Source: Prochlorococcus sp. AG-418-F16
Lineage (GTDB): Bacteria > Cyanobacteriota > Cyanobacteriia > PCC-6307 > Cyanobiaceae
Length of the DNA stretch: 64,000 bases
Assembly: GCA_003214235.1 (NCBI GenBank)
Contig: QCLW01000002.1
Coordinates: 1 to 64,000, forward strand
Reading direction: 5' to 3'
The position numbers and the translations under genes were made by a program. Shown here piece after piece: positions 27,856 to 36,699 of this stretch. The first letter of the stretch is position 1, and every line of letters begins with the position of its first letter. A model generated the notes under the pieces. That model was not told where the DNA came from. It did not search any database and saw nothing but the letters and a program-made list of their open reading frames with translations.

Positions 27856-28038
27856 CTATTGTTGCTGTTGCTTCTCTTGTGTCTTCTTAATTCTTTCGTA
27901 TTCAACGTGTAGAACACCTAAACGCCAAGCATCTTTCAATCCTTTTACACCACCCATTAGTAGCTTTGCATCAGCAGGAGAATGTGACTTCATGTTCAAG
28001 AAATCTTTTTGCCAAGATTTGTCATCCCATTTAGTCAT
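27856..28038 (-). CDS. Small soluble protein (60 aa)
   Basis: MTKWDDKSWQKDFLNMKSHS onward, helical, Gln-rich tail (EKQQQQ). No membrane segment and no known family. Downstream of a cassette leader (28039-28087). Confidence 0.6.
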   Translation of the reverse strand: MTKWDDKSWQKDFLNMKSHSPADAKLLMGGVKGLKDAWRLGVLHVEYERIKKTQEKQQQQ

Positions 28039-28087
28039 AAAAAAATAGGGGTCTTATCCTCTCGAGTATAGATCGACTGTCAATCAG
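28039..28087 (-). promoter_or_regulatory. Cassette leader of the 60-aa gene
   Basis: Minus strand: GATTGACAGTCGATCTATAC then a weak hairpin (AGGATAAGACCCCT), TTTTTTT and the ATG. Same plan as at 24393, without the tandem repeats or mini-ORF. Confidence 0.5.
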
Positions 28088-28093
28088 GTTGAT

Positions 28094-28519
28094 TTATTCT
28101 TCAGGATTCAAAGTAGGTATACCTTCTGCTGAAGCAACAGCAACCCACATAACTGCCGAAGAATTACCACTATTAGCCATTGTATGAGCGGGAGTATTTG
28201 CTGAGAGAACAAATGAATCTCCTTCCTTAAAGGTTTTACTAAAACCTGTCTTTTCTGCAAGCGTTAATTCACCACTTTCAATATGACCTAGTAAAGGTAC
28301 AGGATGAGAATGCATTGGTATAGTTGCTCCATTTTTAACTTCTACTCGAATCAAACGCATTTCAGCTTTCCCTTTTGGATAATTAAAATTATCATCATCA
28401 ATATTTTCTGAAGAGGTGAAGATTTCTTCTACATCAACAGGAGATTCCGCAGCTATAGAAATGCTTGGGTTGATAAGCATTAATGAAAAAGCTAATGCTA
28501 TGAATAAATTCTTGATCAT
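28094..28519 (-). CDS. Exported cupin-domain protein
   Basis: 141 residues. Signal peptide MIKNLFIALAFSLMLINPSI. The cupin core has GATIPMHSHPVPLLGHIESG (metal-binding His pair) and a second motif GDSFVLSANTPAHTMAN. Single-domain RmlC-fold protein in the periplasm or lumen; ligand unknown. Confidence 0.8.
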   Translation of the reverse strand: MIKNLFIALAFSLMLINPSISIAAESPVDVEEIFTSSENIDDDNFNYPKGKAEMRLIRVEVKNGATIPMHSHPVPLLGHIESGELTLAEKTGFSKTFKEGDSFVLSANTPAHTMANSGNSSAVMWVAVASAEGIPTLNPEE

Positions 28520-28640
28520 GCATTTGAATTTCTAGAAAATTATTTAGACTTATAATATTTATTTTTTAAATATCTGTCAGTACTTCATTTAACTTTTTTT
28601 TAATTGGCTTTCAATCGAAAAAGTTCGAATAGAATTTTTT

Positions 28641-29531
28641 TTAATTAATATACTTAAAATGCTTTATTAAGTTCCAGGCCTCATTTGCTTTGTCCGCGTA
28701 CTGAAAAATAGACAAATCATTCTCTCCAATTAAACCCATATCAGAAAGGAATTGAAAATTAATTACCTTCTCCCAGTAACTTCTGCCAAATAAAATTATT
28801 GGAATATTCTTCTTCATCCCAGTCTGTCTTAGTGTTAATAATTCAAATAATTCATCTAAAGTTCCAAATCCTCCAGGAAAAAAAACAGCAGCAGCAGATC
28901 TCATGACAAAATGAAATTTCCTCATTGCAAAATAATTAAATTTAAAACATAATCCCGGTGTAATAAAAGAATTAGGGTGTTGCTCATTGGGCAGGCTTAT
29001 ATTTAACCCAATCGATTTACATCCAGCATCAAACGCTCCTCTATTAGCTGCTTCCATAATCCCGGGTCCACCGCCAGTAACTATTACATGAGAATGAGGA
29101 TTTTTCGTTTTGCTATCCAGCGAGATTAATTTAGATAATTCTCTTGCTTCAGAATAATAATGTGAGAGAGAGTGCAAATTTTTTAATCTCTGAATATTTA
29201 TTTTTGTAGATTTAGGATTACTTGAAAGAAGTTTTTCTGCATCATCTAGCCTTCTTTTGGATGTTATTTCTTCTGAAATGTGCACTCCTCCAAAGACAAT
29301 AACGGTTGAAATTATATTTTCTTTTTCAATAACCTGCTCAGGCTTTGTAATCTCAAGGAGCATCCTCACCCCTCTCATTTCATCAGTATTCAATAATTCA
29401 ATATCTTCGTGAGCAAGTTTATAAGTACTAGATTTTAAAATTGCTTCTAAATTACTAGCAACTAATTCAACCTCGTTACTTCTTTCTTGTTCAAAATCAC
29501 ATTTAAACCTGTCATTCATATTGTTCTCCAT
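28641..29531 (-). CDS. LOG-family (TIGR00730-like) Rossmann protein
   Basis: 296 residues. Signature GGGPGIMEAANRGA and PGGFGTLDE. Members are cytokinin-type ribosyl-5'-monophosphate phosphoribohydrolases, often labelled lysine decarboxylase in error. About 90 extra N-terminal residues compared with minimal LOG proteins. Neighbour of the PhoH-like gene, a pair that looks like conserved rather than island DNA. Confidence 0.85.
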   Translation of the reverse strand: MENNMNDRFKCDFEQERSNEVELVASNLEAILKSSTYKLAHEDIELLNTDEMRGVRMLLEITKPEQVIEKENIISTVIVFGGVHISEEITSKRRLDDAEKLLSSNPKSTKINIQRLKNLHSLSHYYSEARELSKLISLDSKTKNPHSHVIVTGGGPGIMEAANRGAFDAGCKSIGLNISLPNEQHPNSFITPGLCFKFNYFAMRKFHFVMRSAAAVFFPGGFGTLDELFELLTLRQTGMKKNIPIILFGRSYWEKVINFQFLSDMGLIGENDLSIFQYADKANEAWNLIKHFKYIN

Positions 29532-29567
29532 TTTGTTATTTTCTGTATAAATATTTTAAGCATTTTT

Positions 29568-30959
29568 CTATAAAAGATCAGCCGCTAATTCTGCTAAATC
29601 ACTTCTTTCTCCTTGAGATAAAGTTATGTGTCCAATTATTTTTTGACCATGCAATTTTTTGGCTAACCAAGTCAATCCGTTACTATCAGAATCAAGATAT
29701 GGATGATCTATTTGGTTTGGATCTCCTGTAAAAACAATTTTTGTTCCTTCTCCAGCTCTCGTAACGATAGTTTTTACTTCTAAAGGTGTTAAATTTTGGG
29801 CTTCATCAATAAGAATAAATTGATGTGGTATTGATCTCCCTCTAATGTAGTTTATTGCCTCTACTTCTAAGAGACCCATGCCTCTCAAGTCTTCCCATGA
29901 ATTTTTAGAGTTAATATCTCTTTCTTTTTGATTAACTCTTGCTCCATTTTTATTTGAATTTGGACTTGTCAAATAATCTAAATTATCAATTATTGGCTTC
30001 ATCCAAGGAGCTAATTTTTCATCAAGACTACCTGGGAGATAGCCTAATTCTTTGCCCAAAGGTATTGGTGGTCTAGATACTAATAATCTTTCGTATAAAT
30101 TTTCGTCTGCAACTTGATGTAATCCTACTGCCAAAGCAAGTAAAGTTTTACCTGTCCCAGCTTTGCCTAAAAGACTTACTAATTGAACTTTTGGATCTAG
30201 GAGTAAATCTAAAGCAAAACTTTGTTCAAGATTCTTAGGTTTTACTTTGCCTAAATTTGATCTTCTTAAAAAATTTAGACCTACTAACTTTTTCTCAGAT
30301 CGATCAAATCTTGTTAAGTAAGTATGATTCTCTTTTAAATTATCTCGCAAGATTACACCCTCATTACTCACTAAAGGTGTTTCAAATTTTGATTTAATAT
30401 CTCTTAAATAAATAAACCCATCTTTTTGAACTTTATTTATCTCATCTGAATTTGAACTTATTTCCCTAAAACCCTTATCTAAATTATCTAAAGAAACCTT
30501 ATCTTTAGTAAAATCTTCAGCTTTAAGACCAACAGCATCTGCTTTAATTCTTAAATTTGTATCTTTTGAAATAAGTACGACTTGAGAACAGTCTGATAAG
30601 ATTTTGGTATTTTTTTCTTCAAGAGCGACAGCTAAAATCTTATTATCCCCACTACTGTCACTAAGCTCTGAGGGTAATCTATCAGTAGTCTCTTTTCTGC
30701 AAAATGCAACTTTTATTGTCCCCTCAGATTTATTATTAATTTTTACGCCCGATGATAGATTACCTTTTTCTCGAAGACTATCTAATAATCTTGAAACTCT
30801 TCTAGCATTACGTCCCTTCTCGCCAGGATCTCGTTTGAATCTATCAACCTCTTCAACTACCTGAATTGGAATTACAACATTTTCATTGGCAAAATGAAGA
30901 GGTGACTCGGGATCATGTAATAAAACATTTGTATCAAGAACAATAACTCTTTTTTTCAT
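29568..30959 (-). CDS. PIN domain-PhoH-like ATPase
   Basis: 463 residues. N-terminal PIN nuclease domain (VIVLDTNVLLHDPESPLHF, then acidic positions near 110-140) and C-terminal PhoH P-loop domain (GKAGTGKTLLALAVG, Walker B ILIDEAQNLTPLE, FTGDPNQID). PhoH2-type enzymes unwind and cut RNA. Usual length for the fused form. Confidence 0.88.
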   Translation of the reverse strand: MKKRVIVLDTNVLLHDPESPLHFANENVVIPIQVVEEVDRFKRDPGEKGRNARRVSRLLDSLREKGNLSSGVKINNKSEGTIKVAFCRKETTDRLPSELSDSSGDNKILAVALEEKNTKILSDCSQVVLISKDTNLRIKADAVGLKAEDFTKDKVSLDNLDKGFREISSNSDEINKVQKDGFIYLRDIKSKFETPLVSNEGVILRDNLKENHTYLTRFDRSEKKLVGLNFLRRSNLGKVKPKNLEQSFALDLLLDPKVQLVSLLGKAGTGKTLLALAVGLHQVADENLYERLLVSRPPIPLGKELGYLPGSLDEKLAPWMKPIIDNLDYLTSPNSNKNGARVNQKERDINSKNSWEDLRGMGLLEVEAINYIRGRSIPHQFILIDEAQNLTPLEVKTIVTRAGEGTKIVFTGDPNQIDHPYLDSDSNGLTWLAKKLHGQKIIGHITLSQGERSDLAELAADLL

Positions 30960-31008
30960 GATTAAGGTCCTCTTTAAATTAAGTGTTAAGTGAGTTTGAG
31001 TTTTAACA

Positions 31009-31527
31009 TCAATTTGAATTTGCAGTTTTTTTAACTAAAGGATTAAACATTAATCTTTTGATTTGATCATTTTCCCAAATCCAATAAACGGGAGGACTTT
31101 TTCTAGCCTCAATAAGGCTTAATTTGTTTAGTTTTTGAGGGATAAATTCTTTTTTTGGATCAAAAAATTTATCTCTGATAGGTTGATTTAAAACAATGCT
31201 CCCCTCTTTTCCCGAGATTGACCTGTGATAAGTTCCAGTAGGGATTTCGAGTGCTCCCATAGATCTTTTTAAATAAATCACATGATGTGGCTCGTCCCAA
31301 GTTGGATTTATCAAAATAAATTTCCGCTCACCAGTAATAACTAAATTGTGATCAATTTGATGATTATGCACATAGTACTGTTCATACTCAAATTCATCTG
31401 GAGGGGATATAGCCTCTCCTGAATGTATAACTACATCACAACCATTAGTTGACTCTATGCCTGCATCAAAGAAAGTTACTTTGGGAGTTTCTCTGAAAAT
31501 AGTTTTAGGGCAGAATTTTAATTTCAT
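31009..31527 (-). CDS. Conserved protein with cupin-like features (172 aa)
   Basis: The segment YYVHNHQIDHNLVITGE, later EIPTGTYHRSISG, resembles a cupin beta-barrel with several His, but the match is loose. No signal peptide. Follows the PhoH gene on the same strand. Function unknown. Confidence 0.6.
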   Translation of the reverse strand: MKLKFCPKTIFRETPKVTFFDAGIESTNGCDVVIHSGEAISPPDEFEYEQYYVHNHQIDHNLVITGERKFILINPTWDEPHHVIYLKRSMGALEIPTGTYHRSISGKEGSIVLNQPIRDKFFDPKKEFIPQKLNKLSLIEARKSPPVYWIWENDQIKRLMFNPLVKKTANSN

Positions 31528-31600
31528 GATTCAACCTCTCTGCTAGTGGATTAACAAATACGACTAGAATTAATTTCAAAAAAAAAATTATTTTTGATAC

Positions 31601-31747
31601 TTAGTCGCAACAAACTAAACAATCTTCCTCAGATGGATAATCTATACAACTTTGTTTTTGAGTCTTTTCTAAAGTTTGCATTTTCCTGATGTAATCAAGA
31701 TCTTGCAAATCTTTTTTAGGAACAGTGAATTGCGTTTGTAGTTTCAT
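31601..31747 (-). CDS. Cys-ended microprotein (48 aa)
   Basis: MKLQTQFTVPKKDLQDLDYI onward, ending EEDCLVCCD. Strong ribosome site GGAGG 7 bases before the ATG. Its start resembles the 53-aa gene at 31952 (MKLTTPF). Unknown function; the terminal cysteines could bind metal. Confidence 0.62.
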   Translation of the reverse strand: MKLQTQFTVPKKDLQDLDYIRKMQTLEKTQKQSCIDYPSEEDCLVCCD

Positions 31748-31759
31748 TTTGCCCTCCTA

Positions 31760-31861
31760 CTAATATTGTTTTTTATAGCTATTCCAAGTTTGATTCAACC
31801 TTAATCCAAGATATGCAATTAAGATAGTCCAAAAAAGAATCTCTAAACTCAAATTAGTCAT
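31760..31861 (-). CDS. Single-helix microprotein of the MTNLxLE family (33 aa)
   Basis: MTNLSLEILFWTILIAYLGL then RLNQTWNSYKKQY. Paralogues at 32402(+) and 50270(-) share the start, helix and length, so it is a genuine small family. Preceded by AAAGGAGGAAAAG. Lies 12 bases upstream of the Cys-ended gene, probably one transcript. Confidence 0.68.
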   Translation of the reverse strand: MTNLSLEILFWTILIAYLGLRLNQTWNSYKKQY

Positions 31862-31951
31862 CTACTTTTCCTCCTTTTTTACTGACTGAGCTTTAGTACC
31901 GATTAAATATAAAAATCAAGCGTAAAAATACTTAAAAAGATCCCATATTAA

Positions 31952-32113
31952 TTACAATAAATTTTTGAAATGATTTTTAGTAGGATTCGCTATGCATTCT
32001 TGATCCAAATATTTTTTTAAGTCTTTTGTGGGTAATTGATAATTGAAGTCATGCATTCTCAATATGTCTGAAGTTGCATTTCTGAGAGCTGTGAACGGAG
32101 TAGTAAGTTTCAT
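31952..32113 (-). CDS. Small soluble protein (53 aa)
   Basis: MKLTTPFTALRNATSDILRM onward; ribosome site AAAGGAGG 4-5 bases before the ATG. Basic helical tail. Similar opening to 31601-31747. Unknown. Confidence 0.6.
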   Translation of the reverse strand: MKLTTPFTALRNATSDILRMHDFNYQLPTKDLKKYLDQECIANPTKNHFKNLL

Positions 32114-32299
32114 AAAACCTCCTTTATCTCTACTTCTTAATTATCCTCCTTTAAACTTGAAATTAATAGAGTATTATTACCCGAGTATAAATGCATTGTG
32201 GTTGTCACTACTATCTTTCCTCATTCAATAGGAGTAGGAATAATTTAGGAGTCAAAAGTACTTCATCGACTTTGCGGATAGTGAGGTGCATACGACTCG

Positions 32300-32330
32300 A
32301 AGAGGGCAAAAAAATGCCCTCTTATTTTTT
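32300..32330 (+). terminator. Intrinsic terminator without an obvious gene
   Basis: AAGAGGGCA, A-rich loop, TGCCCTCTT, ATTTTTT. No convincing plus-strand gene precedes it, so it may end a small RNA that starts near TATAAAT at 32183; this is inference. Confidence 0.6.
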
Positions 32331-32401
32331 AGGTATTACCACTATTGATTTTTATATGTAAGAGATAGTAAATAATTATTAGCGCAAAGGAGGTTATCCA
32401 A

Positions 32402-32563
32402 ATGACCAACCTAGGATTAGATCTTCTTATATTGACCGTTTTATTAATTTATTTTGGCGTTTTTATAACACAAAATTTTTATCAAAAAGGAATGAGAACT
32501 CATCTAAGCAAAAATATTTTTTGCTTTAAATCACAAAGTAATCCCTATTGCATAAATGAGTAG
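32402..32563 (+). CDS. Membrane microprotein of the MTNLxLE family (53 aa)
   Basis: MTNLGLDLLILTVLLIYFGV helix, then a basic, Cys-containing tail (FCFKSQSNPYCINE). Strong ribosome site AAAGGAGG. Family member with the longest tail. Confidence 0.68.
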   Translation: MTNLGLDLLILTVLLIYFGVFITQNFYQKGMRTHLSKNIFCFKSQSNPYCINE

Positions 32564-32598
32564 TAGTGGATTAATAGTTTCAATAAAGGAGCTTAATT

Positions 32599-32673
32599 AT
32601 GTCTTTCGTAAATTCTTATAAACATATGATAAAGAATGCTTTTATACCTTTTATTGATACCAAGTCGTCATAA
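32599..32673 (+). CDS. Microprotein (24 aa)
   Basis: MSFVNSYKHMIKNAFIPFID then TKSS. Ribosome site AAAGGAGC before the ATG. Amphipathic; unknown. Confidence 0.45.
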   Translation: MSFVNSYKHMIKNAFIPFIDTKSS

Positions 32674-32703
32674 AAGAAGTTAATTGATAAAAAACTAGAG
32701 TGT

Positions 32704-32790
32704 ATGCAATTTGGTATATGCGACTATAGACCTGAACAAGTAGAAGAAGTTCCCTTTTTTTTTACTAAATTAAAGTATCAATTTCATTAA
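32704..32790 (+). CDS. Possible microprotein (28 aa)
   Basis: MQFGICDYRPEQVEEVPFFF onward. No ribosome site; supported only by an open frame in the gap before the next hli. Confidence 0.3.
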   Translation: MQFGICDYRPEQVEEVPFFFTKLKYQFH

Positions 32791-32890
32791 TAGATTTACA
32801 TTAATCAGATTCAAATTGAAATCAAATATCTTCTATATTCGTGAAAATCCATTAAATATTTATCTCTTAAAGATAAAAATTTGGTAGGAA

Positions 32891-32926
32891 AAACTACATC
32901 ATTTGAAAATTCGAATGATGTAGTTT
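32891..32926. promoter_or_regulatory. Strong 13-bp inverted repeat upstream of an hli gene
   Basis: AAACTACATCATT and AATGATGTAGTTT are perfect arms around a 10-base loop, 27 bases before the hli start. There is no long T-tract, so it is either a weak terminator of the upstream genes or a leader structure or operator for the hli gene. Confidence 0.55.
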
Positions 32927-32953
32927 ATAGATATCAAATACAATTTACTCATT

Positions 32954-33082
32954 ATGGAATTCGCTAAAAAATTTATGACCGAAAAAGCTGAAAAGCTTAA
33001 CGGTAAAGCAGCAATGCTTGGGATGTTTGCTCTTGTGGGGGCATACTATTTTACTGGTCAAATTGTGCCAGGTATTTTCTAA
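32954..33082 (+). CDS. hli: High-light-inducible protein (42 aa), single
   Basis: MEFAKKFMTEKAEKLNGKAA then MLGMFALVGAYYFTGQIVPG and IF. Hli helix with EKLNGKAAMLG, Lys replacing the usual Arg after NG. Stands alone, lacks the TTTACA-N16-TTAYWT promoter, and is followed by its own terminator. Confidence 0.9.
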   Translation: MEFAKKFMTEKAEKLNGKAAMLGMFALVGAYYFTGQIVPGIF

Positions 33083-33108
33083 TAAAATCTCGTTTTGAAT
33101 TTTTATTT

Positions 33109-33132
33109 GGGGCTTGATAAGCCCCTTTTTTA
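33109..33132 (+). terminator. Intrinsic terminator of the single hli gene
   Basis: GGGGCTTGATAAGCCCC followed by TTTTTTATTTT, 27 bases after the stop. Confidence 0.88.
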
Positions 33133-33138
33133 TTTTAT

Positions 33139-33290
33139 TTTAACTCGCAAAATCGTGAACATTTTTTATAGGTTTTTGAAATTCATTAATATAACTTCTG
33201 GTAAATGGTTCGTTAGCCATTAGTTAGTTCTGTTATATCAGTGGTTCTTAGTATATTATGAGGTTTGGATGAGGTGTGGACGTCGTTTAT
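33139..33290 (-). repeat. Very degenerate copy of the EVE-type module
   Basis: Scattered matches only: AATCGTGAAC (single unit of the D-type tandem), GCTAATGGC/CTAACTAATGGC mini-ORF remnant, TATATCA, GGTTTGGATGAGGTGTGGA leader-hairpin remnant. Called by order of the pieces rather than identity. Confidence 0.35.
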
Positions 33291-33358
33291 TTTATTTATA
33301 AATTAGATATAGGCAAGATTAGTTTTTTGTATTTAAATAAATTAAAAACTGAACACTT

Positions 33359-33757
33359 TTGAAATTGTATAAATTTTTAAAAAGAAATTATCAGCAAATA
33401 CTTAGATTTTTTGTATCCGGAGTGATTGCATCAGGTTTTAATTTTATATCTTATTGGGCCTTATATCTGATTTTTAAAAATTTATTATTTGCTTCTATAT
33501 CTGGTTATTGCATAGGAATATTAGTTTCTTTTATTTTTGCAAAATCATGGATTTTCAAAAATAGTTCTACTCAACCTTTAGTAAAATCTTTTTCTTTTTT
33601 TTGCTTAATCTATTTTTTCGGAGGAATAGAAATGTCATTAGTAATTGTATTTCTTAATAGATTAATAGATAACTATAAAATTGCTTGGTTATTTGGAGCC
33701 TTGATTGGATCGCTAAATAATTACTTAGGATCTAAATACTTTACATTTAAGAAATGA
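33359..33757 (+). CDS. GtrA-family membrane protein
   Basis: 132 residues from TTG, four membrane helices; FFVSGVIASGFNFISYWAL and the ending NNYLGSKYFTFKK match GtrA. Relatives are thought to move undecaprenyl-phosphate-linked sugars across the membrane. Convergent with two glycosyltransferase genes, suggesting a shared surface-glycan pathway. Confidence 0.85.
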   Translation: MKLYKFLKRNYQQILRFFVSGVIASGFNFISYWALYLIFKNLLFASISGYCIGILVSFIFAKSWIFKNSSTQPLVKSFSFFCLIYFFGGIEMSLVIVFLNRLIDNYKIAWLFGALIGSLNNYLGSKYFTFKK

Positions 33758-33855
33758 TTTCATTTCACAAATAAATTATTTTTGAAAATCAACTTCTTTA
33801 AACAAATATAGAGAAATTGAAAAACTTTCTTTAACAACAAATAATCAAGACATAA

Positions 33856-34971
33856 TTAAATATCTGAAACTAAATAAATGAGACATACTTTGAGAAGTTT
33901 CAAGCCATCAATCCACCTTGATATATTTGGAGCACCTGATTTTCTGGCGTAGTACCTAACTGGATAATTAAGTATTTTTATGTTGTTATTAGCGGCTTCA
34001 AAGATGATTGTAAAATCACCAAATGGATCAGATTTTGAATCCCAACTTCCATTTTTCTTCATAAGATTAAAAAACTTTCTTGAAAATACTTTTGTTCCAC
34101 AAAGAGAATCAGATACTTGCTTATTAATAAGGATTGATATCAATATTGCAAAACATCTATTGCCAATATAATTTGCCCATCGCATTGCATTTTTTTCCAT
34201 GGGAAAAGTTGTACGAGAGCAATTAATTAGTATGTTTTCATTTTTTTTTGACTCCATTATTGCTGCGATACTATCGTCAATATCTACGGTAAAGTCACTA
34301 TCTACTATCGCAAGTGTTCCCCCTGAAGAAATATTGCAGCCCTCAACAACTGCATTCTTCTTGCCTTTACCACTTTGTTTTAAAAGGAAAATTTTTAAAT
34401 AATTAGAGAAATCTGCTTTTAAATCTTCTAGCATAGTGTAAGTATTATCCCTGCTATTACCTTCGACAAAAATAATTTCAAGGTTACTAGACATTTCTTT
34501 GAATTTATTTAGTGCTTGTATTAAAAGTTCCTTATTGCCTTCTTCATTTCTAGCAGGAATAATTATCGAAATTAATTGCTCAGAATTATTTTCAATATAT
34601 CTATAAAAAGATATCTCAAGTTCATAAGCTAAATGTTTGATTATTGGTAATTTACGAAAAATATTTTTTAATGTTTGGGGGAATATTTGTGTTGGTAAAG
34701 GAGTTAATTTTTTTGCTTTCCATCTTATGGACCTATAGTTATAAATTTCTGCTAAAGATTCGATATCACATAATGTAATTCTTGGTCTATTTGTGGTCTT
34801 TTTAAAAATTCTGGAATCTAATCTTAACCATCTTGTAAATGGTTCCCAAGTGTTACCTCTTACTTTTATGGAAATAAATTTGTTTTTATCTTTGAATAAT
34901 TCGTGGAGTTGATTATTTGTTAAATTCCAAGTTTTAAAAGACTTCATTAAACTATATAGTTTATAAAACAA
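33856..34971 (-). CDS. Family 2 glycosyltransferase
   Basis: 371 residues. About 130 N-terminal residues of unclear nature precede a GT-A domain: SIIIPARNEEGN, EIIFVEGNSRDNT, and the metal-binding AIVDSDFTVDID (DxD). Membrane-proximal C-terminus (LKLLKVCLIYLVSDI). Similar to polyprenyl-phosphate sugar transferases that work with GtrA proteins. 17 bases after the larger transferase gene. Confidence 0.85.
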   Translation of the reverse strand: MFYKLYSLMKSFKTWNLTNNQLHELFKDKNKFISIKVRGNTWEPFTRWLRLDSRIFKKTTNRPRITLCDIESLAEIYNYRSIRWKAKKLTPLPTQIFPQTLKNIFRKLPIIKHLAYELEISFYRYIENNSEQLISIIIPARNEEGNKELLIQALNKFKEMSSNLEIIFVEGNSRDNTYTMLEDLKADFSNYLKIFLLKQSGKGKKNAVVEGCNISSGGTLAIVDSDFTVDIDDSIAAIMESKKNENILINCSRTTFPMEKNAMRWANYIGNRCFAILISILINKQVSDSLCGTKVFSRKFFNLMKKNGSWDSKSDPFGDFTIIFEAANNNIKILNYPVRYYARKSGAPNISRWIDGLKLLKVCLIYLVSDI

Positions 34972-34988
34972 ATCATATTATAGGTAAA

Positions 34989-36542
34989 TCATCTTCTTAA
35001 TATCAATCTCCAGGGTTTTAAATTATTATGTTTATATAAAATCTCGTAAGGGTTATCTTTAATACTCTTATCTAAAGTTTCGCTAGACCAAGCTAATTCT
35101 CCTGGGTTTAACTCATCAATACTATTTACACCTTCTCCAAGATTAGGAGTTAATATAGAAATCCTGATGATTTTTGAATGTGAATCTGTGTTACTTAGCC
35201 CACTTTTATCAATTTTAATAGTTTGATTTTTGACAATATCGAGAGATGAAACGTATTCCATAGTTTCTCTTAATTCTCTTGATCTATCAGTGAATAATCC
35301 TGATCCTAGGAGAAATGAAGTAAGTAGATAAGGACCAATTATAAGAATTATTAAAACATTTTTGAAATTATTTTTCTTCTCTATAAATGACCAACTTAAT
35401 CCAAACAAAATCAATCCTATAAACAGATATGTATTTTCCTTAAAGTTAAGACTAGTGATGTTCTTAAAGAAAAAATAGTATAAGCAAGCTATAGAAATTA
35501 AAAATAGTGGAATTATTTTTGAAGTTATAAAAATAAAAATTGACTTATAACGTTTAGAGTTAAATAAATATTTGATACCTAAAAAACTATTTAGAGTCAA
35601 TATTGAGGAGATTTGTAGAGGGTAGTATGGGGTTTTTGTAGAAAAAAGGCTAATTGTAAGTATGAAAGTTAAAGGGAAAAAAGTTAGGATAAATTTCTGA
35701 TCTTTATTTTCTGATCTATGAAAAATTATTCCAATTATTGAGAAAATACTCCATGGCAAGAATGTTATTGGGATGTTCCAAAAATAATAATAGAAAGGAT
35801 TGGAAAAGTTATTTTTATTTGAGAGATTTGTGAATTTCTCAAATAAATGAAAAATAATATTCTGATTTAAATATGGGTCTATAGATATAGTCCAAATTAA
35901 ATAAGGAATAAACCCTATTATTAATCCCAACCAGAAAAATTTTGTTAGGAAAAAGTTTTTTTTGATAAATAAATATGGCAATAAAGATATTAGAGGTGCA
36001 GCAACTAGAAAAGTTTTCATCATAAAAGCTAAACCAATCCAAATTCCAAAAAGTAAAATATAGAATTTGTTATTCCGACTTTTAATTTTTGCTAGTGAAA
36101 ATATCCCAATAGTTACTAAACTGGAAAAAATAATATCCTGAGTAGCCAAGTGGGAATAATCAAACCACAAATAAGTAGTTGAAAGTATGAGAGGAGATAC
36201 AAATGCATATTTTTTATCAATTAATTCTTCATGTAATTTATAAGTTATAAATAACATTACTATTGCAGCAATAGTTGTTGGTAAATATGCCCAAAATATA
36301 TTTCTTCCAAAGATATCTTGAGATTTTGCAATTAAAAACTGCAATCCTATAGTTCTATCCAATGTATAGTTGTCAAACCACAAAGGTATAGTCCAATTAC
36401 CCTTATCTAGGATCCACCTTGCTTGAAGTGCGTAAAATCCCTCGTCATAAGCTATGTAACTTCTTTTGCCAAAATAAAAAATTATAGGAATAAAAATAAA
36501 TAGTTTTAAAAAAAATTTGAATTTTAAGATTATATTGATCAT
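34989..36542 (-). CDS. GT39/GT83-like (ArnT/PMT-type) membrane glycosyltransferase
   Basis: 517 residues with about 10-12 membrane helices. The first lumenal loop has the acidic catalytic pattern of the GT-C fold (YIAYDEGFYALQARWILDKG), and a C-terminal soluble tail follows. Uses polyprenyl-phosphate sugars to decorate lipids or proteins. First gene of the minus-strand pair. Confidence 0.82.
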   Translation of the reverse strand: MINIILKFKFFLKLFIFIPIIFYFGKRSYIAYDEGFYALQARWILDKGNWTIPLWFDNYTLDRTIGLQFLIAKSQDIFGRNIFWAYLPTTIAAIVMLFITYKLHEELIDKKYAFVSPLILSTTYLWFDYSHLATQDIIFSSLVTIGIFSLAKIKSRNNKFYILLFGIWIGLAFMMKTFLVAAPLISLLPYLFIKKNFFLTKFFWLGLIIGFIPYLIWTISIDPYLNQNIIFHLFEKFTNLSNKNNFSNPFYYYFWNIPITFLPWSIFSIIGIIFHRSENKDQKFILTFFPLTFILTISLFSTKTPYYPLQISSILTLNSFLGIKYLFNSKRYKSIFIFITSKIIPLFLISIACLYYFFFKNITSLNFKENTYLFIGLILFGLSWSFIEKKNNFKNVLIILIIGPYLLTSFLLGSGLFTDRSRELRETMEYVSSLDIVKNQTIKIDKSGLSNTDSHSKIIRISILTPNLGEGVNSIDELNPGELAWSSETLDKSIKDNPYEILYKHNNLKPWRLILRR

Positions 36543-36699
36543 TTATTTTAAAATCACATTAATTATTTCGTTAATTTTACTTGAATTGATCCTCTTTAGG
36601 ATATTCAACGTTTCTCTTCCTAGTCCTCATATTTATTATTGGGCTTCGATAATTACTGGACTTATAGTTTGTTTCCTAAGTCTTCTTATAGTTCAATAG
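36517..36699 (+). CDS. Possible small membrane protein (60 aa)
   Basis: Two hydrophobic segments (MNFKIILIIYFKITLIISLI and WASIITGLIVCFLSLLIV). It overlaps the start of the divergent glycosyltransferase by 26 bases, and much of the hydrophobicity could come from AT-richness. Tentative. Confidence 0.35.
   Translation: MNFKIILIIYFKITLIISLILLELILFRIFNVSLPSPHIYYWASIITGLIVCFLSLLIVQ

Noticed and set aside
32043-32231. 62-codon plus-strand frame
   Set aside because: Overlaps the better-supported minus-strand 53-aa gene with a strong ribosome site.
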